A DNA stretch of 64,000 bases from Brachynemurus nebulosus (GCA_035578155.1 JAPWDM010000046.1:2139472-2203471), one strand, 5' to 3'. Shown: positions 1 to 11,574, counted from the stretch's first letter. The notes: generated from the sequence alone by a model not told the origin. Program-made: numbers and translations.

Positions 1-401
1 CAATACAAACAATTAATTTTTATGTCACCGAAGGAGACATTATAATTTCATTGTGTGATCATAGTGGGGGAAACATTAATAATAATAATAAAAACATTAA
101 TAATAATAATGTTTTTTTAAAACCTCAGGCGCACGTCTATGAAAATATGTTCTCATTTTTGGGGTATTTTTAAAAATAGAAAAAACAAACTATTCATGAA
201 ATTTTTTAACCAAAGCAAATAGTCTGACGTTCAAATAATCATATTATTATCTAACTAAACGCAATTTCAAAATTACAAGCAAAAAAAAAACACATAAAAA
301 CATATAAATAACATTAAAAAAATTTCGACGTCCCTGGAACGCATTTGTTATGAAATGGCAATATTTTCTCTTTGCTTAGAGTGCCTATAATAGATACTGA
401 A
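1..401. other. No gene seen
   Basis: AT-rich sequence with A-runs and a short (TAA)n stretch near 80-110. No open frame or element boundary is recognisable. Confidence 0.6.
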
Positions 402-409
402 CTTCTGAT

Positions 410-1213
410 TAGAGATGTCGATTTTAAATCGATTAATCGAAGCTTAAAAAATCGATTTTTTTCATTTGAATCGATTCATGAATCGATTATTAAAAGTAAG
501 AGATCGACAACCGATTTTTTTGAAAAATAATTTCATTTTTATTTTAATTCTACAAAGAAACATGTATTAAAAGGAAACACCAAAAATATTACTGTTAGTT
601 TTTACTTTTTACCCGTTGTGATAACAATGGGTAAAACTCCCCATGTAGCTATACTCGTATGTATAACTATATACGCATTATCTTTCCTAATTAGTTCCAG
701 TAGTATCCAATGTGCCAATAGCCAATATGTATACCCTATAACCATATAACATATATTTACCTACCATATGTACTACTATGTGTACTACTATGAAGACCAT
801 GAATGCAAAAAGAAAGGCAGACCACCCATGTTCCAAGTGATGCATCTTCTACAAAAGGACTTTTACATATTTAGAAACGTTTTTTTGTCAGTTTGTTTGA
901 AATTTTTAAATAAACTTGGTTCATTCCGTGATATTCGTTTTATATATTCAGTTGCGTCACTCCAACTTTTTCCTACTTTCACCATTCCACGTTAGCTCAT
1001 CGTCTTTCCGAGTATAATATAAAACGTTTTTACATAGTCTACCTTCCATGTACTATCAATTAAATTCCTTAACAAACTATCAGTTAATTTTTTTTAAACT
1101 TTTCAAAATTTCGATTTTTTAGATCGATCTGACAGAATCGATTATTTTTTAGTCGATTTTATTTTAGATCGATCCAAAAATCGATCTTTTTTTTTGGAGA
1201 ATCGATATCTCTA
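410..1213. mobile_element. hAT-type MITE, ATCGAT-rich ends
   Basis: The 804-bp unit starts TAGAGATGTCGAT and ends with the near inverse, ATCGATATCTCTA. It is flanked by a perfect 8-bp direct repeat, CTTCTGAT, at 402-409 and 1214-1221. An 8-bp duplication with TAG/CAG-type termini is the hAT signature. Both ends carry clusters of ATCGAT-like words (about 420-500 and 1115-1205), as expected of subterminal transposase sites. No transposase frame exists inside, so it is non-autonomous. The 75-codon ORF in its middle shows no recognisable domain. Confidence 0.88.
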
Positions 1214-1345
1214 CTTCTGATGCCATCTGTTGTTTTTTTTATTAATACACAAAAAAAAAATATAAAATTAAAAAAAAAAAGAATAAACTAAAACAATAAA
1301 TAAATACATACAACCATATACTATACTATTTATTAAACTAGGTAG

Positions 1346-1775
1346 TAGTGATGGAGAACTATCGATAGTCCCGACTATCGATAGTTCTGACTATCGATAG
1401 TCCCGACTATCGATAGTTACGATAGTCGTGAAACTATCGATAGTTATCGATAGTTTATCGATAGTTTTTGATACCCAAGTTTGGCGGCATTTAGATAGCC
1501 GGCGAGCAAAAAAAAAAAGAAAAAGAAAAAAGGTCGCCGGTTTTACGCTGGGGTGGAATTATTCCTTTTTGCCCGAAAATTCCGTTAAAATGGTTGTTTT
1601 TATATCTCTGGCTATAATTTCTACGAAATTTTTATTATCTTTAGTATTTATAAGTAAACGAAATGACTGAAAAAAGTATCGAAAACTATCAATAGTAAAA
1701 AAAAATATCGATAGTTTCCGATAGTCAAAACTATCGATAGTTATCGATAGTGCTATCGATAGTTCTCCACCACTA
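1346..1775. mobile_element. hAT-type MITE with ACTATCGATAGT array
   Basis: The 430-bp element begins TAGTGATGGAGAAC and ends GTTCTCCACCACTA. A perfect 8-bp duplication CTAGGTAG flanks it (1338-1345 and 1776-1783). The left end holds four copies of the palindrome ACTATCGATAGT at about 16-bp spacing, then three looser copies; the right end holds a matching cluster. No transposase is encoded. TATCGATA is the known core site of the insect factors DREF and BEAF-32, and DREF is itself described as hAT-transposase-related. Confidence 0.9.
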
Positions 1776-1783
1776 CTAGGTAG

Positions 1784-2200
1784 GTATTGTTCATTTCAGT
1801 TAAATTTAACCATGCTTCGTCACTTTGAATTGAAATAATTTCCGTTTTCTTGGCTTTATCTTTTTTATTATTGCATTTATGTAAATTTTAAATTTGCAGT
1901 TTATTTTTAGAAAAGAATAGAAGATTGATTTGTTTCAAATATAAGAATTATTTAATTTTTTAACGAAAACTCATGATCAATTGTATCTAAAAAGAGGTAT
2001 ATATTATTATTATTTATACACTTTATAGAAGAAAACAATTATTATTTTTATTCCAAAAAACTGAAAATTTAAAATGCCCACTAATTCGCAAATAACAAAG
2101 ACATGACATTCTACAACGTCTATCATGAAATTATACGTATGACTTAACCTAACAAATTAAATTAATTATAAAATTGAAATTTTTATATTTAAAATTATAA
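1784..2200. other. No gene seen; upstream of helicase relic
   Basis: AT-rich DNA just upstream of the first exon of the helicase pseudogene. It may hold that gene's old 5' flank, but no convincing TATA or initiator is visible. Confidence 0.4.
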
Positions 2201-2208
2201 TTTAACCA

Positions 2209-2811
2209 TGGATGATCGAATTTTAAAGGTGAATAGAAAAGTTTAAAAATATTTTATTTGAAATAATATATTATAATCCCAAATGTTATTACAGGCAATA
2301 GCGGAACTAGGTTGGTTAAAACCTACATTAATTCAAGAACTAGCTGTTCCTTTACCCTTGGAAGGGAAGGATGTATTACCACGAGCACGTACTGGCTCCT
2401 GCAAAACAGCTGCATTTACAATTCCCGTATTTCAATAGATTCTCACATCAAAACAAACCGCGACACAACAAGATATCAAAACGTTAGCTTTAGCTCCAAC
2501 AAAAGAGCTAGCAAATCAAATACATAAAATTTTATTAGATTTAACGTGTAAATGTTCGAGGGAAGTAAAATGTGTTGATATTTCGCAGCAAGTGGACATT
2601 AGCGTCCAGAAACCGTTACTGGTCAAAAAGCCGGACATTGTTGTGGGGACACCAGCACGAGAATTAGCACATATGCAAATAGCACCAGGTGCCCACAACG
2701 AAATCGAAAAGTAAAAAAGATAAAGAATCGGACGTATCGCGTGGAATTGATTTCCAATTTGTCTCAAACGTTATAAATTTCGATTTCCCGTTGGACGTTG
2801 GACGAAAATAA
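2209..2811 (+). pseudogene. DDX56: DDX56/Dbp9-like DEAD-box RNA helicase relic
   Basis: DDX56 (yeast Dbp9) is a nucleolar ATP-dependent RNA helicase used in large ribosomal subunit assembly. A first exon reads MDDRILK (2209-2229), followed by a GT...AG intron (2230 to about 2295). Exon 2 opens with AIAELGWLKPTLIQ, a Q-motif. The Walker A motif reads ARTGSCKT where the family has ARTGSGKT, so a nucleotide-binding glycine is lost. An in-frame TAG follows at about 2434. Motif Ia (APTKELANQIH) and motif Ib (DIVVGTPAR) are still readable. A deletion then removes the DEAD box and motifs III-IV, and the frame resumes near 2713 with motif V (SRGIDFQFVSNVINFDFP), ending at TAA 2809-2811. Because an intron is kept, it is a decayed genomic copy and not a retrocopy. 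Assignment to DDX56 rests on the GIDFQ..NVINFDFP and QQVDIxVQKPLL regions. Confidence 0.82.
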
Positions 2812-3522
2812 ACATAAAAATTAAAAAATATAAAACGTATTTGCAATTAATAATAATGCAATATAATCTACCCCATTTTTTTCTTCCTTATATGGCTTGA
2901 ATACCACACATATTTCGAAAAAATACAAAAACACGTATCCCATAATTTTTGGTACTCTTTCTATTTACGATGCCAAAAATTTGATACATTGAACCATTCA
3001 GGCTGTACAAGAAAATTTACCCCCATTTTCACCCCTCCAGTCACTCTTATGAACACGGCCCTGATTTAACCTATACAGGTGAATAGATCCTTCAAAAGGT
3101 AATATTTCGTCAATTTAAAGTTTTCCTCTATCTGGTTTCACCCACTAAACGTGGAAGATGGCCGATAAAAAAAATACGGGTCCCTTATTTTTGCCTATTC
3201 TACACACCAGCGAAGTTTCATTATAATCCCGAATTTCACTCTGGGGGCATTTCCTTCTTAGTGCGTGTCAGACACGCACTTGACGAATTTTTTGTCATGA
3301 AAGTGACATATCTAAGGTTCTGATACTGAAAAGGTGACGATTTTGTTTGATTTCAACTCTTTATAATCATATTAAAAAATATGGAAAATTATCTACATAA
3401 ATTATTTCGACATACTACAGCCCCTTACCAAAGAAATGCCTCATTAGCAATTTTAATTTTGAAATTAGAAATATTCTTTTAGGTTTTTTATTATTAATAA
3501 CCAGTAAAATGAAATGCAAATA
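2812..3522. other. No gene seen
   Basis: AT-rich stretch after the helicase relic. No coding signal, tandem array or element end is clear. Confidence 0.5.
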
Positions 3523-3524
3523 TA

Positions 3525-4662
3525 GGGTTGACTGGGGTAATTGTGAATGGATTTTCATGAATTGAGATAAAAGCGTTGTTTTAAGTATTTTTTATTTTAT
3601 ATATCACATTATGGTTGATTTATTTTTAATTCTACATTATTCAGGATACACCACACAAATTTTGAGCAAATTCGTATGAAAAACAAAATTTTATAAGCCA
3701 TTCACATTTCCCCGGTGCGGTTTTGCAAATCTTATGAATTTCGGGGTAAATGTGGATGCCACCAGAAAAATCATTTAGAATGGATTACAAGAGGAGTGAG
3801 GTACATCAGAGTAAGGACCAACTCAAATTCTTCATATTTACCCCACTTTCAAATTTTTCATCATACTTTAGCGGCCACAATTTCTCTTTGTTTAATGCAA
3901 ATTACGCATACCTACCTCAAATTTGTACAAAAATCAAAGTTAAATAAAAATAACAAAAATTGTAGGAACAAATTCGTTACAAGCTAAAAATGATATTTTG
4001 ATGGTATTTTGTCATTTTAACAAATAAAAAATACAAAAATTACATGATTTTCACACAAAAACAAGGAAAATAAGACTTTTTCAAGGAAATACATTCAGTT
4101 TACATGAACAAAAAACTACAATCTATTTTTTTTTTTTTTTTTGTGTTGTTTGTACAACGGAAACTTGTACAATAATGTCATTGTACATCATCATCAACAT
4201 TTTCAACTCTGAAAAGGACACTACTGAAATTTTTGACCGGATAGGGGCATTTGTGAATGACGTTCACAATTACCCCGGAATTTTAAAATCATGGGGTAAT
4301 TGTGAATTGGTAATAAATTGTCCAATTTCTTTAGCAGTTAATAAGGAACCCACTCAGGCTTTAGACCACTTCTTTAGAAGTACCTTTATCCGTTTCTTAC
4401 CTTTTAAAAAAAAGAAAATGTATTTAAAAAAAAAAATTTTTTGAGGATTGGTCGAAGTAAGATACACAAAATTTTGCAAGGGTTTTTTCAAAATAAAAAA
4501 AAAAGATACTAATACTTGGAGAATTGTTATGAAATTTTAATAGCATATTAAAAAAGGACAGAAAAACATACTAAGATTTGATTTTTAACAAAATTAATGT
4601 TATTTTAGAAATTATAGGCGCCGTTCACAATTGCCCCAATTCACATTTACCCCGGTCAACCC
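3525..4662. mobile_element. TIR element, TA target, GGGGTAA motifs
   Basis: The ends are inverted: GGGTTGACTGGGGTAA on the left and TTACCCCGGTCAACCC on the right, each bordered by TA (3523-3524, 4663-4664). The interior repeats the word GGGGTAA(A/T)TGTGAA in both directions at about 3534, 3700, 3742, 4245, 4270, 4295 and 4640. No transposase frame is present. A TA duplication suggests the Tc1/mariner superfamily, but that is inference. Confidence 0.72.
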
Positions 4663-4664
4663 TA

Positions 4665-5140
4665 TTAGAAATATGAACATAGATATCACAAGACATCTTT
4701 CTTATAGATAAGGTTTTAGGTTTTAAAATTTTGATGAATAGAATTAATTTTGTAATAAAAAAAAATCAGTGTTTACATTCTTTAGATTACTTAAATGTTA
4801 TTATAATATACATAGTATATTGCAATTTCCTGAAATATACGAATCATCGATATAAACGACTAAAAATGCTTAATTTTTTTATACCTAATATTAACACTAT
4901 TCGTAATTTACGTAAATTTACGTAATTTTATGAGCACTTCACGTAATTTCAGGGGTTCGGCCCCCTTGGACCTCGCCTAGGTTGCCGCGCCTCTCTCGAA
5001 AAGTGCCGGTTTTATAATATCTATACCTAGTTCTAGACTATTGTTCATAACGTTTATTCCCACTTGCTTTTTATACTAATGCACCATGGTGTACGGATTC
5101 GCCCCATCTAAAGACAATTATTTTGTTAATTAATTTATTA
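4665..5140. other. No gene seen
   Basis: AT-rich sequence with a GC-richer island at about 4950-5010 that may be a fragment of another element. Confidence 0.4.
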
Positions 5141-5141
5141 A

Positions 5142-6550
5142 AAAATAAAAAACGCTGTGAGCAGCGGGGTTTCATCACGGAAGTCGAATTCTTCCCTTCA
5201 TCTTCGGTATTGAATGTCTACAAGCGAAATGTAATTGAAAGCCTACAAGCGATTTGTCATTTTAGTGATTTCAAAACTGATGATGGGTGTCGGGTTGATC
5301 GGGGCTTTAAAAAAAAGGTTTAAGTTTTTAAGGGCTGAATCTCAGTAAATTTCAATTTTGTGCCGATAGCAGTTAGCAGGAAAAAAGCCAATACAATTCG
5401 TACGAGGGCATTCTTACCCATGCTTATCCGCCAATTGCCTTTATGTTTTACTTTTAAATGTTAAAAAAAGAACTTAAATAGTAAACGGGAAGGCCTTTTA
5501 AATATATTTTTTCCTTCCAAAAAAATTCAAAATTTAATTATAAATAATAAAAATCTTTATAAAAATAATAAATCTAATCTAATCTAATAAAAATCTTTAT
5601 AAATAATAAAAATCCAAAATTCCTACTTTATAAATAAACAGTGACTTTAATAACATATTTAAATTACTTAATATTTGTGTATTGCATTTGTTATAAAAGT
5701 AAGTTAATTTTTTTAAAATTTTTTAAAATTACTCTTCGCCTACTTCTACTGGAATAGAAATAATGCATTTAAAACACATTTAACAATACCATTAAATTTC
5801 GATGTAAAAATGGGAGAAATGGGGGGAAAAGTAATGTGAAATTTCTACAAGGCACTAGCTGGATACTAACTCAATACACGTACAAAATTTCAGCCCGCTA
5901 GGTTTCCTTAGAGAGTCTCTAGACGCAGACGTGTTAGAAAAAAAGCCAAAGAATCAAGGAAATATTGGCGTAAAAATCGTGGGGGTAAGGATTAAAAGTT
6001 GAAACCTCCAAAAACAGCGGCTGGCTATTAGCTTAAACTGTACACAAAATTTCAGCCCTCTAGGTTTATTTGGGTGACCTGTGCGAGTGGTACAAACTTC
6101 GAAAACGTCAAAAAAGCGTGAATTTTTAGCTTAAAAATGGCGAGGGCGCGGGTAAAAATATTAAAGCCTCCGAAAAGCAGACCCTAGGTACGAACTTTAT
6201 TAACATACCAAATTTCAACCCTCTAACTTAATTCTGGGGGACTGTGGGCACGTTAGATCCAGCCAAAATCTTTTTTTCCCCCTCTAGTCCCTCCAAATCA
6301 TCCTAGGAAGCTGAATTTTGGATATGGTGTAGGTAATTGACCGAAACATTATTTCCAACCGGTTTGGAAAAATTTTATTGTTTTGTTGCCGCCCACCACC
6401 CCCTTAAAATTTGGGTCTGATCCAAAATTTGCCCAAAATTTGACCCCAGTTGGATAGTATGAGGTGCCTCGGAAATGAGCCCCACTTACCAAATTTCAGC
6501 TCTTAACTTCCATAGGGGGAGGCCCTACACATATTAAAAGGTAGCGGGAA
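5142..6550 (+). repeat. Long non-coding repeat, copy A
   Basis: This about 1.4-kb unit begins near AAAAAACGCTGTGAGCAGCG and ends in GGTAGCGGGAAAATATATA, running straight into (TA)n. Close relatives lie at 20823-22717 and 25255-26040. Inside, the phrase AAATTTCAGCCCTCTAGGTT recurs in variant form about every 130-150 bp, so the unit is itself modular. No open frame is shared between copies. Confidence 0.8.
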
Positions 6551-6551
6551 A

Positions 6552-6640
<89 letters not shown>

Positions 6641-6723
6641 CATATATACATATACATAAATATATATATATATATATATATACATATATATATACATATA
6701 TATATATATACATATATATAGAT

Positions 6724-6804
<81 letters not shown>
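6551..6804. repeat. (TA)n array, imperfect
   Basis: About 250 bp of TA interrupted by ACA and TAAA variants. It directly follows copy A of the long repeat, and the same junction recurs at 22718. Confidence 0.95.
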
Positions 6805-6806
<2 letters not shown>

Positions 6807-7179
6807 GAAGCGACAAAATGTGACAAGCGGATCTGATAGATTTTGATATTCTAAGCAAAAAATAAAGAGTAAAAAATTTTGGAATTCGCCTTAGTTTTCG
6901 TGATACCGATCGTTAAACTTGTATTTAAGTCGTTATGAAATTGGGATATATATGGTATGTGTATATGTTGTAATATTTTGGTGAATTATGCATTCTAATG
7001 TTAAATGTACTAACCCTTATACAACGTAAACAGTTTTTGACACACAAATTACGCAATCAATGTTTCAAAAAGTAGAAAAATTTAATAAAAATACATTATT
7101 TAGGCACAAAAATTATGTACATCAATTATCCCATCCATTCCAAGAAATATATTGTTAAAATTAACTAAACTAACCTAAT
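6805..7179. other. No gene seen
   Basis: AT-rich spacer with no recognisable coding or repeat structure. Confidence 0.5.
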
Positions 7180-7345
7180 ATTCTGGCAAAGGGTAACCTT
7201 AACTAACCTCACCATCTAGTTTTTATATCAAAGTCGAAGTATATTTTCAAAACTAACTTAACGAACCTAACCTTAACTAACCTTACCACCTAGTTTTTAT
7301 ATCAAAGTCGAAGTATATTGTCAAAACTAACTTAACTAACCTAAC
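7180..7345. repeat. Tandem duplication with CTAACCTAAC words
   Basis: Two copies of an about 85-bp unit that includes ATCAAAGTCGAAGTATATT, separated and flanked by degenerate ACTAACCTAAC words. The words resemble the insect telomere repeat CCTAA but are not in a regular array. Confidence 0.7.
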
Positions 7346-7395
7346 GAAATTGATTTTGACGCAAGTATTTCAAAATCGGTAAAAAATAAAATACT

Positions 7396-8900
7396 GGAAT
7401 TAATTATTAATTATAAACCGGAATCGAAAATTAAATCGAAAATCGAATTGAAGATTATTATAAAAGATGATCAACCAGTCTATCAGAGTCCGCGCAGATT
7501 AGCCTTTACTGAACGACAAGAAGTACGGAAACATATTGACGAATTGCTAGAAAAGAAAATAATACGGCCAAGCTCTTCCGAATATGCTAGTCCCGTAGTA
7601 CTTGTAAAAAAGGACGATAGAAGTTCCCGATTATGTGTTAATTATAGGAAACTTAATAAAAAAATTTGAGAGATCGTTACCCATCACCTGTCATTGATGA
7701 GCAGCTGGATAAATTGCAAAATGTTAAATTTATTCAACTTTGGATTTAAAAAATAGAATTTTGTACAAAAAAGTAAATGGTGCTAAACTCCTCGTTGTTC
7801 CGAAGAAAATTTTTGTATGACATTTTAAAAACAAATCATGAGAAGGGACATTTTGGGGTAAAGAAAACAGAGGAATTAACCAGTCATGATTTTTATATAC
7901 CAAAAATTACGAATAAAATAGAAGAAGTTATTGCAACTTGTGTGCCATGCATAATAGCAAATAGAAAACAAGGAAAGCAGGAATGTTTTCTGAATCCGAT
8001 TCCTAAACCTGATGTTCCTTTGGATATTCTTCATCTCGACCACGCAGGGGCTTTACCTTCTACAAAAAAATGCTATAATCATTTATTGATTGTTACAGAT
8101 GCTCATACTAAATTCACTTGAATATACCCTACGAAAACTTTGAACGCTCAGGAAGTGATTGAAAAGCTTAGATTGCAACAGGCTGTATTTGAGAACCCAA
8201 GAAGATTTGTAGACGATCGAGGGGGTGCTTTTAGAAGTGATATTTTTGATAAGTACTGTAATGAAGAAAATATTCAGAAAATTATGATTACGGCACGTAA
8301 TTCACGAGGAAATGGGCAAGTGGAGCGTACAAATTAAACTGTCGTATTAAGTTTAAGAAGATTATCTATTAATAAACCCAATAAATGGTTTAAACATGTA
8401 TCACGAGTGCAACGAGCGATAAATTCAACATTTCATCGAGCAATTCAAGGAAGATGTAGAAATTCAAAGAAGATGTAGAAATATTAAATATTTTGAATGA
8501 AGAATCTCAGAAAATCTTCGAAGAAGAAAGAGAAGAGTTACGTAAAGCAGCCAAATTGTCAATTGAACATATTCAACACGAAAACAGAAAAACCGATAAT
8601 AAGAACGAGAAGACGTAAAGCCAGAAAATATAAAGCAGGAGATATTGTTGCCATTAAAAGCACACAACATGGAACGGGAATGAAATTACGATCAAAGTTT
8701 TTGGGTCCATACCGTGTTACAAATGTTAAATCCAATGATCGTTGAAAAAGTAGATGACGGAGAAGGGGCGATCATCACATTGACAAGGCCTGATTTCATG
8801 AAGTTATGGGACGAAGGAAAAATTCTGATTTCGAATCTGATTGGGAATCTGAGGCAGATTCCATGTAGAATGGCAGGTATCTGGAAATCCTTATCCAATT
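7396..8900 (+). pseudogene. Ty3/gypsy pol remnant (RT start plus integrase)
   Basis: This is a broken pol gene of a gypsy-type LTR retrotransposon. The frame starting near 7396 matches the N-terminus of reverse transcriptase: RRLAFTERQEVRKHI, then EYASPVVLVKKDD and RLCVNYRKLN. A one-base shift near 7660 leads to DRYPSPVIDEQLDKLQ. Near 7750 the sequence jumps past the RT palm and RNase H to the integrase zinc domain (H near KTNHEKGHFG, C-x2-C in TCVPC; 7777-8121). A stop (8119-8121) interrupts the core, which resumes at 8140 with FVDDRGGAF and GNGQVERTN and stops again at 8335. A basic C-terminal integrase tail follows (AGDIVAIKS, KFLGPYRV; 8600-8740) in shifted frames. It has at least three frame breaks plus one large deletion. 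No LTR pair was found. Confidence 0.88.
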
Positions 8901-8959
8901 ATAACCGAATTTTTAATAATTTTTTAAACCTTTTAAACAAACCATATGGAAAAATTTTT

Positions 8960-10035
8960 TTGTCTCAAAATGCCGGATTTTTTACTGCCAGTGATAAGTA
9001 CAATAGATAAGGTTACAAAAAAGGAAAAAGAAAAATATCAAAGATCCCAACATCAAAAAAGTAAACCCTAGGAATTAACAAAATATAAATTATACTAAAC
9101 TATGTTGATAAAATTGAACATTATTTAGAATTATACCATATTTCGAAAAATCTGTCACAGATGGCGGCACCTGTACTAATGAATATATACATATCACAGC
9201 ATTTTGAGCCGCAATATTGCAGGACGAGTTAACTCGTCTTAATCATTTAAAGAGTTAAAAATCCGTCCATCCGTCTGTCACACACAATCAATACATATTC
9301 TCCAGTACACATAGTTTCCAGATCTTTGAATCTATGAAGGTGATTTTTGAATGGTGAATGTATATGCTATAGATAAAAGTTCCAAATTTACATCTTCTTT
9401 GTACTCATCGTCGTAACATTTTAATCATGGGTCCAAGAAATTTTAAAAAAAACTCAATATGCTAGCAGTTGATAACGACATTTAATTAAAATTTTTTCCA
9501 CCAAGTTATATCGGAATATAGTGAATCATATTTTCGAAAATTCAAAATGAAATTTAATATTGAAAAATAATCCCAGCGCCCACTCCATCGTTGGCGTTGA
9601 TCCGGACAAACAGAGAAAATACCGCCCCGGCGAGAGCGATGACTGGAAATTTCTTTAAATTTCCTCCCCTGGGTAAATGAACGGATTGTCCGCCCCTAGA
9701 GCGAGCCATGATAATCTTCAGCAAATAAAATTTTGAATCGAAGTGTTCAGGTATTAAGATTTAAATACAAATCACTAGGAAAATAGCTGGAAAACGGATA
9801 AAACTTCTATAGCGTTACTATTCGGTAATTTTATTCAAACACGTTTTACTTTACAAGTAGCAGTTCCAAGAATTGCATATTGATACAGCTTTTCCACCGC
9901 TGTTTCTAAAATTAAACATGGCTTTTTATTTCCTGTCATGTCTCCTGCCACGATCACGAAAACTGGCCTACCCTTAATCACAATATCTGTTATTATCTGT
10001 TATTCAAGCCTCCTACAGTTTCATAGTTTCTTTTA
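8960..10035. other. No gene seen; possible gypsy 3' flank
   Basis: Mostly AT-rich. A start resembling an LTR (TGTCACAGATGGCGGCACC near 9152) lies after the gypsy remnant but has no partner copy in the window. Confidence 0.35.
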
Positions 10036-10038
10036 AGT

Positions 10039-10115
10039 AAAAAAAAAACAAACAAAAAAAAACAAAAAAAAAAAACAAAACAAAAACAAAACAAAAAAAC
10101 AAAATAAAACAAAAT
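10039..10115. repeat. (CAAAA)n-type simple repeat
   Basis: A-rich run with C at irregular 5-8-bp spacing. Confidence 0.9.
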
Positions 10116-10661
10116 GATAATAATTTATATGTTACAATGAGATACAAAACTTGATTATCAATGGACAATGGTCGGTAAAATTTTTATATATTTTGTAACA
10201 AATTCACCTGCATTTATCAAAAAAAATAAATATTGACAGAAATTTTGAAGTTTTTGCGCATCCATGGGCTGCGGTGAAAGTGGCCAAAAGTGTAACCGTT
10301 AAAAATTGATTCAAAAAGAAAAAAACAATAATAAAAAGTCAAATTTATGTCTTCGTAAAAAGAGACATTTACGTTTACAATTTTTTTAACACTAAAAAAA
10401 ATGTCATTTTTATTATGCTGGAATATTATAAATTTTATATTCATTATAATATTCCTCACCATGCAATGTGTACCGGAAGTTTAGAATATTTGTTAGTATA
10501 TTTTATTGTTGGCGCTGACCAAAGCATTTGACCGAAGGTTTAACAAAAGAATTATTTTTCAAGGTGTTAAATTTTCGATTTTTTTCCTCTAAAAAGCATT
10601 TTTTCAAAAAAATTAAAAAATTCTTCGAAGAGAGTGGCTATTGTCATAAAAAATAAGTTGC

Positions 10662-10663
<2 letters not shown>
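10116..10663. other. No gene seen
   Basis: AT-rich spacer before the next (TA)n array. The open frame on the minus strand here has no recognisable features. Confidence 0.5.

Positions 10664-10740
<77 letters not shown>
10664..10740. repeat. (TA)n array
   Basis: About 77 bp of pure TA lying 42 bp outside the palindrome that carries the hammerhead-like motifs. Confidence 0.95.
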
Positions 10741-10742
<2 letters not shown>

Positions 10743-10791
10743 CGAAGAATTTTTAACTTTGTCAAATATTCACTTAAATATAGAAAAATAC

Positions 10792-10837
10792 TTTTTCACA
10801 AAATAGTTTTCGGTTTTTTAAACCATCCTCAGGTGAA
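10792..10837 (-). ncRNA. Hammerhead ribozyme-like motif, left arm
   Basis: On the minus strand: TTCAC, then core CTGAGGA (10826-10832), stem II TGGTTT/AAACC with a short loop, then GAAA (10808-10811), then a short stem III region and GTGAA (10795-10799). TTCAC and GTGAA can form a 5-bp stem I on either side of the expected cleavage site. The C15.2:G16.2 pair of stem III appears lost here (ACTATTTT), so this copy may be inactive. Confidence 0.55.
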
Positions 10838-11223
10838 CTCTGAATTGAACTGAAATCTGTTGGGAACAAGTGTACATTTAAATAAAATAAAATTAAAAAT
10901 AAACAGAAGCAGGTTGAAATGTAGTTGGCTCAGAGATGGGAAAAACCCAGAAGAGAGGTAAACAAATTGCATGTGTACCGGAAACGAGGCGGCAAAATTA
11001 CGAATCGATGCTAAACAAGTTTTGGTGGATAACAAAAATAGTGGGCGGAACGATTACACAATGAGGAATTGCGTAATCGTTTCCGATACACATGCAATTT
11101 GTTTACCTCTCTTCTGGGCTTTTCCCATCTCTGAACCAACTACATTTCAACCTGCTTCTGTTTATTTTTAATTTTATTTTATTTAAATATATACCTGTTC
11201 CCAACAGATTTCAGTTCAATTCA

Positions 11224-11270
11224 GAGTTTACCTGAGGATGGTTTAAGAAACCGAAATCTAGTTTGTGAAA
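11224..11270 (+). ncRNA. Hammerhead ribozyme-like motif, right arm
   Basis: Plus-strand mirror of the left motif: GTTTAC, core CTGAGGA (11232-11238), stem II GGTTT-AAG-AAACC, GAAA (11253-11256), then TCTAGTTT and GTGAA. One extra T lies in the stem III region compared with a minimal fold, and stem I has one G:U pair. The match to the conserved hammerhead core is exact. Confidence 0.55.
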
Positions 11271-11281
11271 AAGTATTTTTC

Positions 11282-11574
11282 TTGTATTTGTACTGTATTG
11301 TATTTGTACACTGCCAGAAATATATTTTTAAAGTTTATTTGATCAAAGAAATATTACAAATTAATAAATTAACTTTAATAATATTATATTTATATAAAAA
11401 ATAGCTTTATTACAATAAAATAGAAGGAGATAACATGATAAAAAGAGATTCTATTTAAAAATTATTTTTGATTTTTCTTGAGAATCAGGTTATATAAAAT
11501 TTTAAAAAGCTCTCTTATATAACTTCTTACGGTGTTTTTGGTAGTGTAATAAAATTTTTGAAAACACTTTAAAT
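11282..11574. other. No gene seen
   Basis: AT-rich spacer between the palindrome and the left half of a dispersed unit. Confidence 0.5.

Larger units (their letters stand above)
10783..11281. repeat. 500-bp palindrome with hammerhead-like arms
   Basis: Two arms of about 190 bp are near-perfect inverse copies: GAAAAATACTTTTTCACAAA at the left end, mirrored at 11262-11280. They are separated by about 110 bp. Each arm ends in a CTGAGGA...GAAA motif. The phrase 'CCTGAGGATGG...AAACCGAAA' resembles terminal sequences of Penelope-like elements, so the palindrome may be two such ends in head-to-head arrangement. Confidence 0.82.

Noticed and set aside
1428..1670. 80-codon frame in the hAT MITE
   Set aside because: Driven by the A-run and ATCGAT repeats; no protein features.
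6496..6858. Long Ile/Tyr-repeat open frames over (TA)n, here and at 11.5, 18.2-19.0, 25.0, 26.5, 41.4-42.0, 54.3, 55.0 and 56.5 kb
   Set aside because: They are translations of TA repeats in any frame and carry no domain; the arrays are annotated as repeats.
7180..7345. Telomeric CCTAA repeats
   Set aside because: The words are irregular and embedded in a duplicated unique unit.
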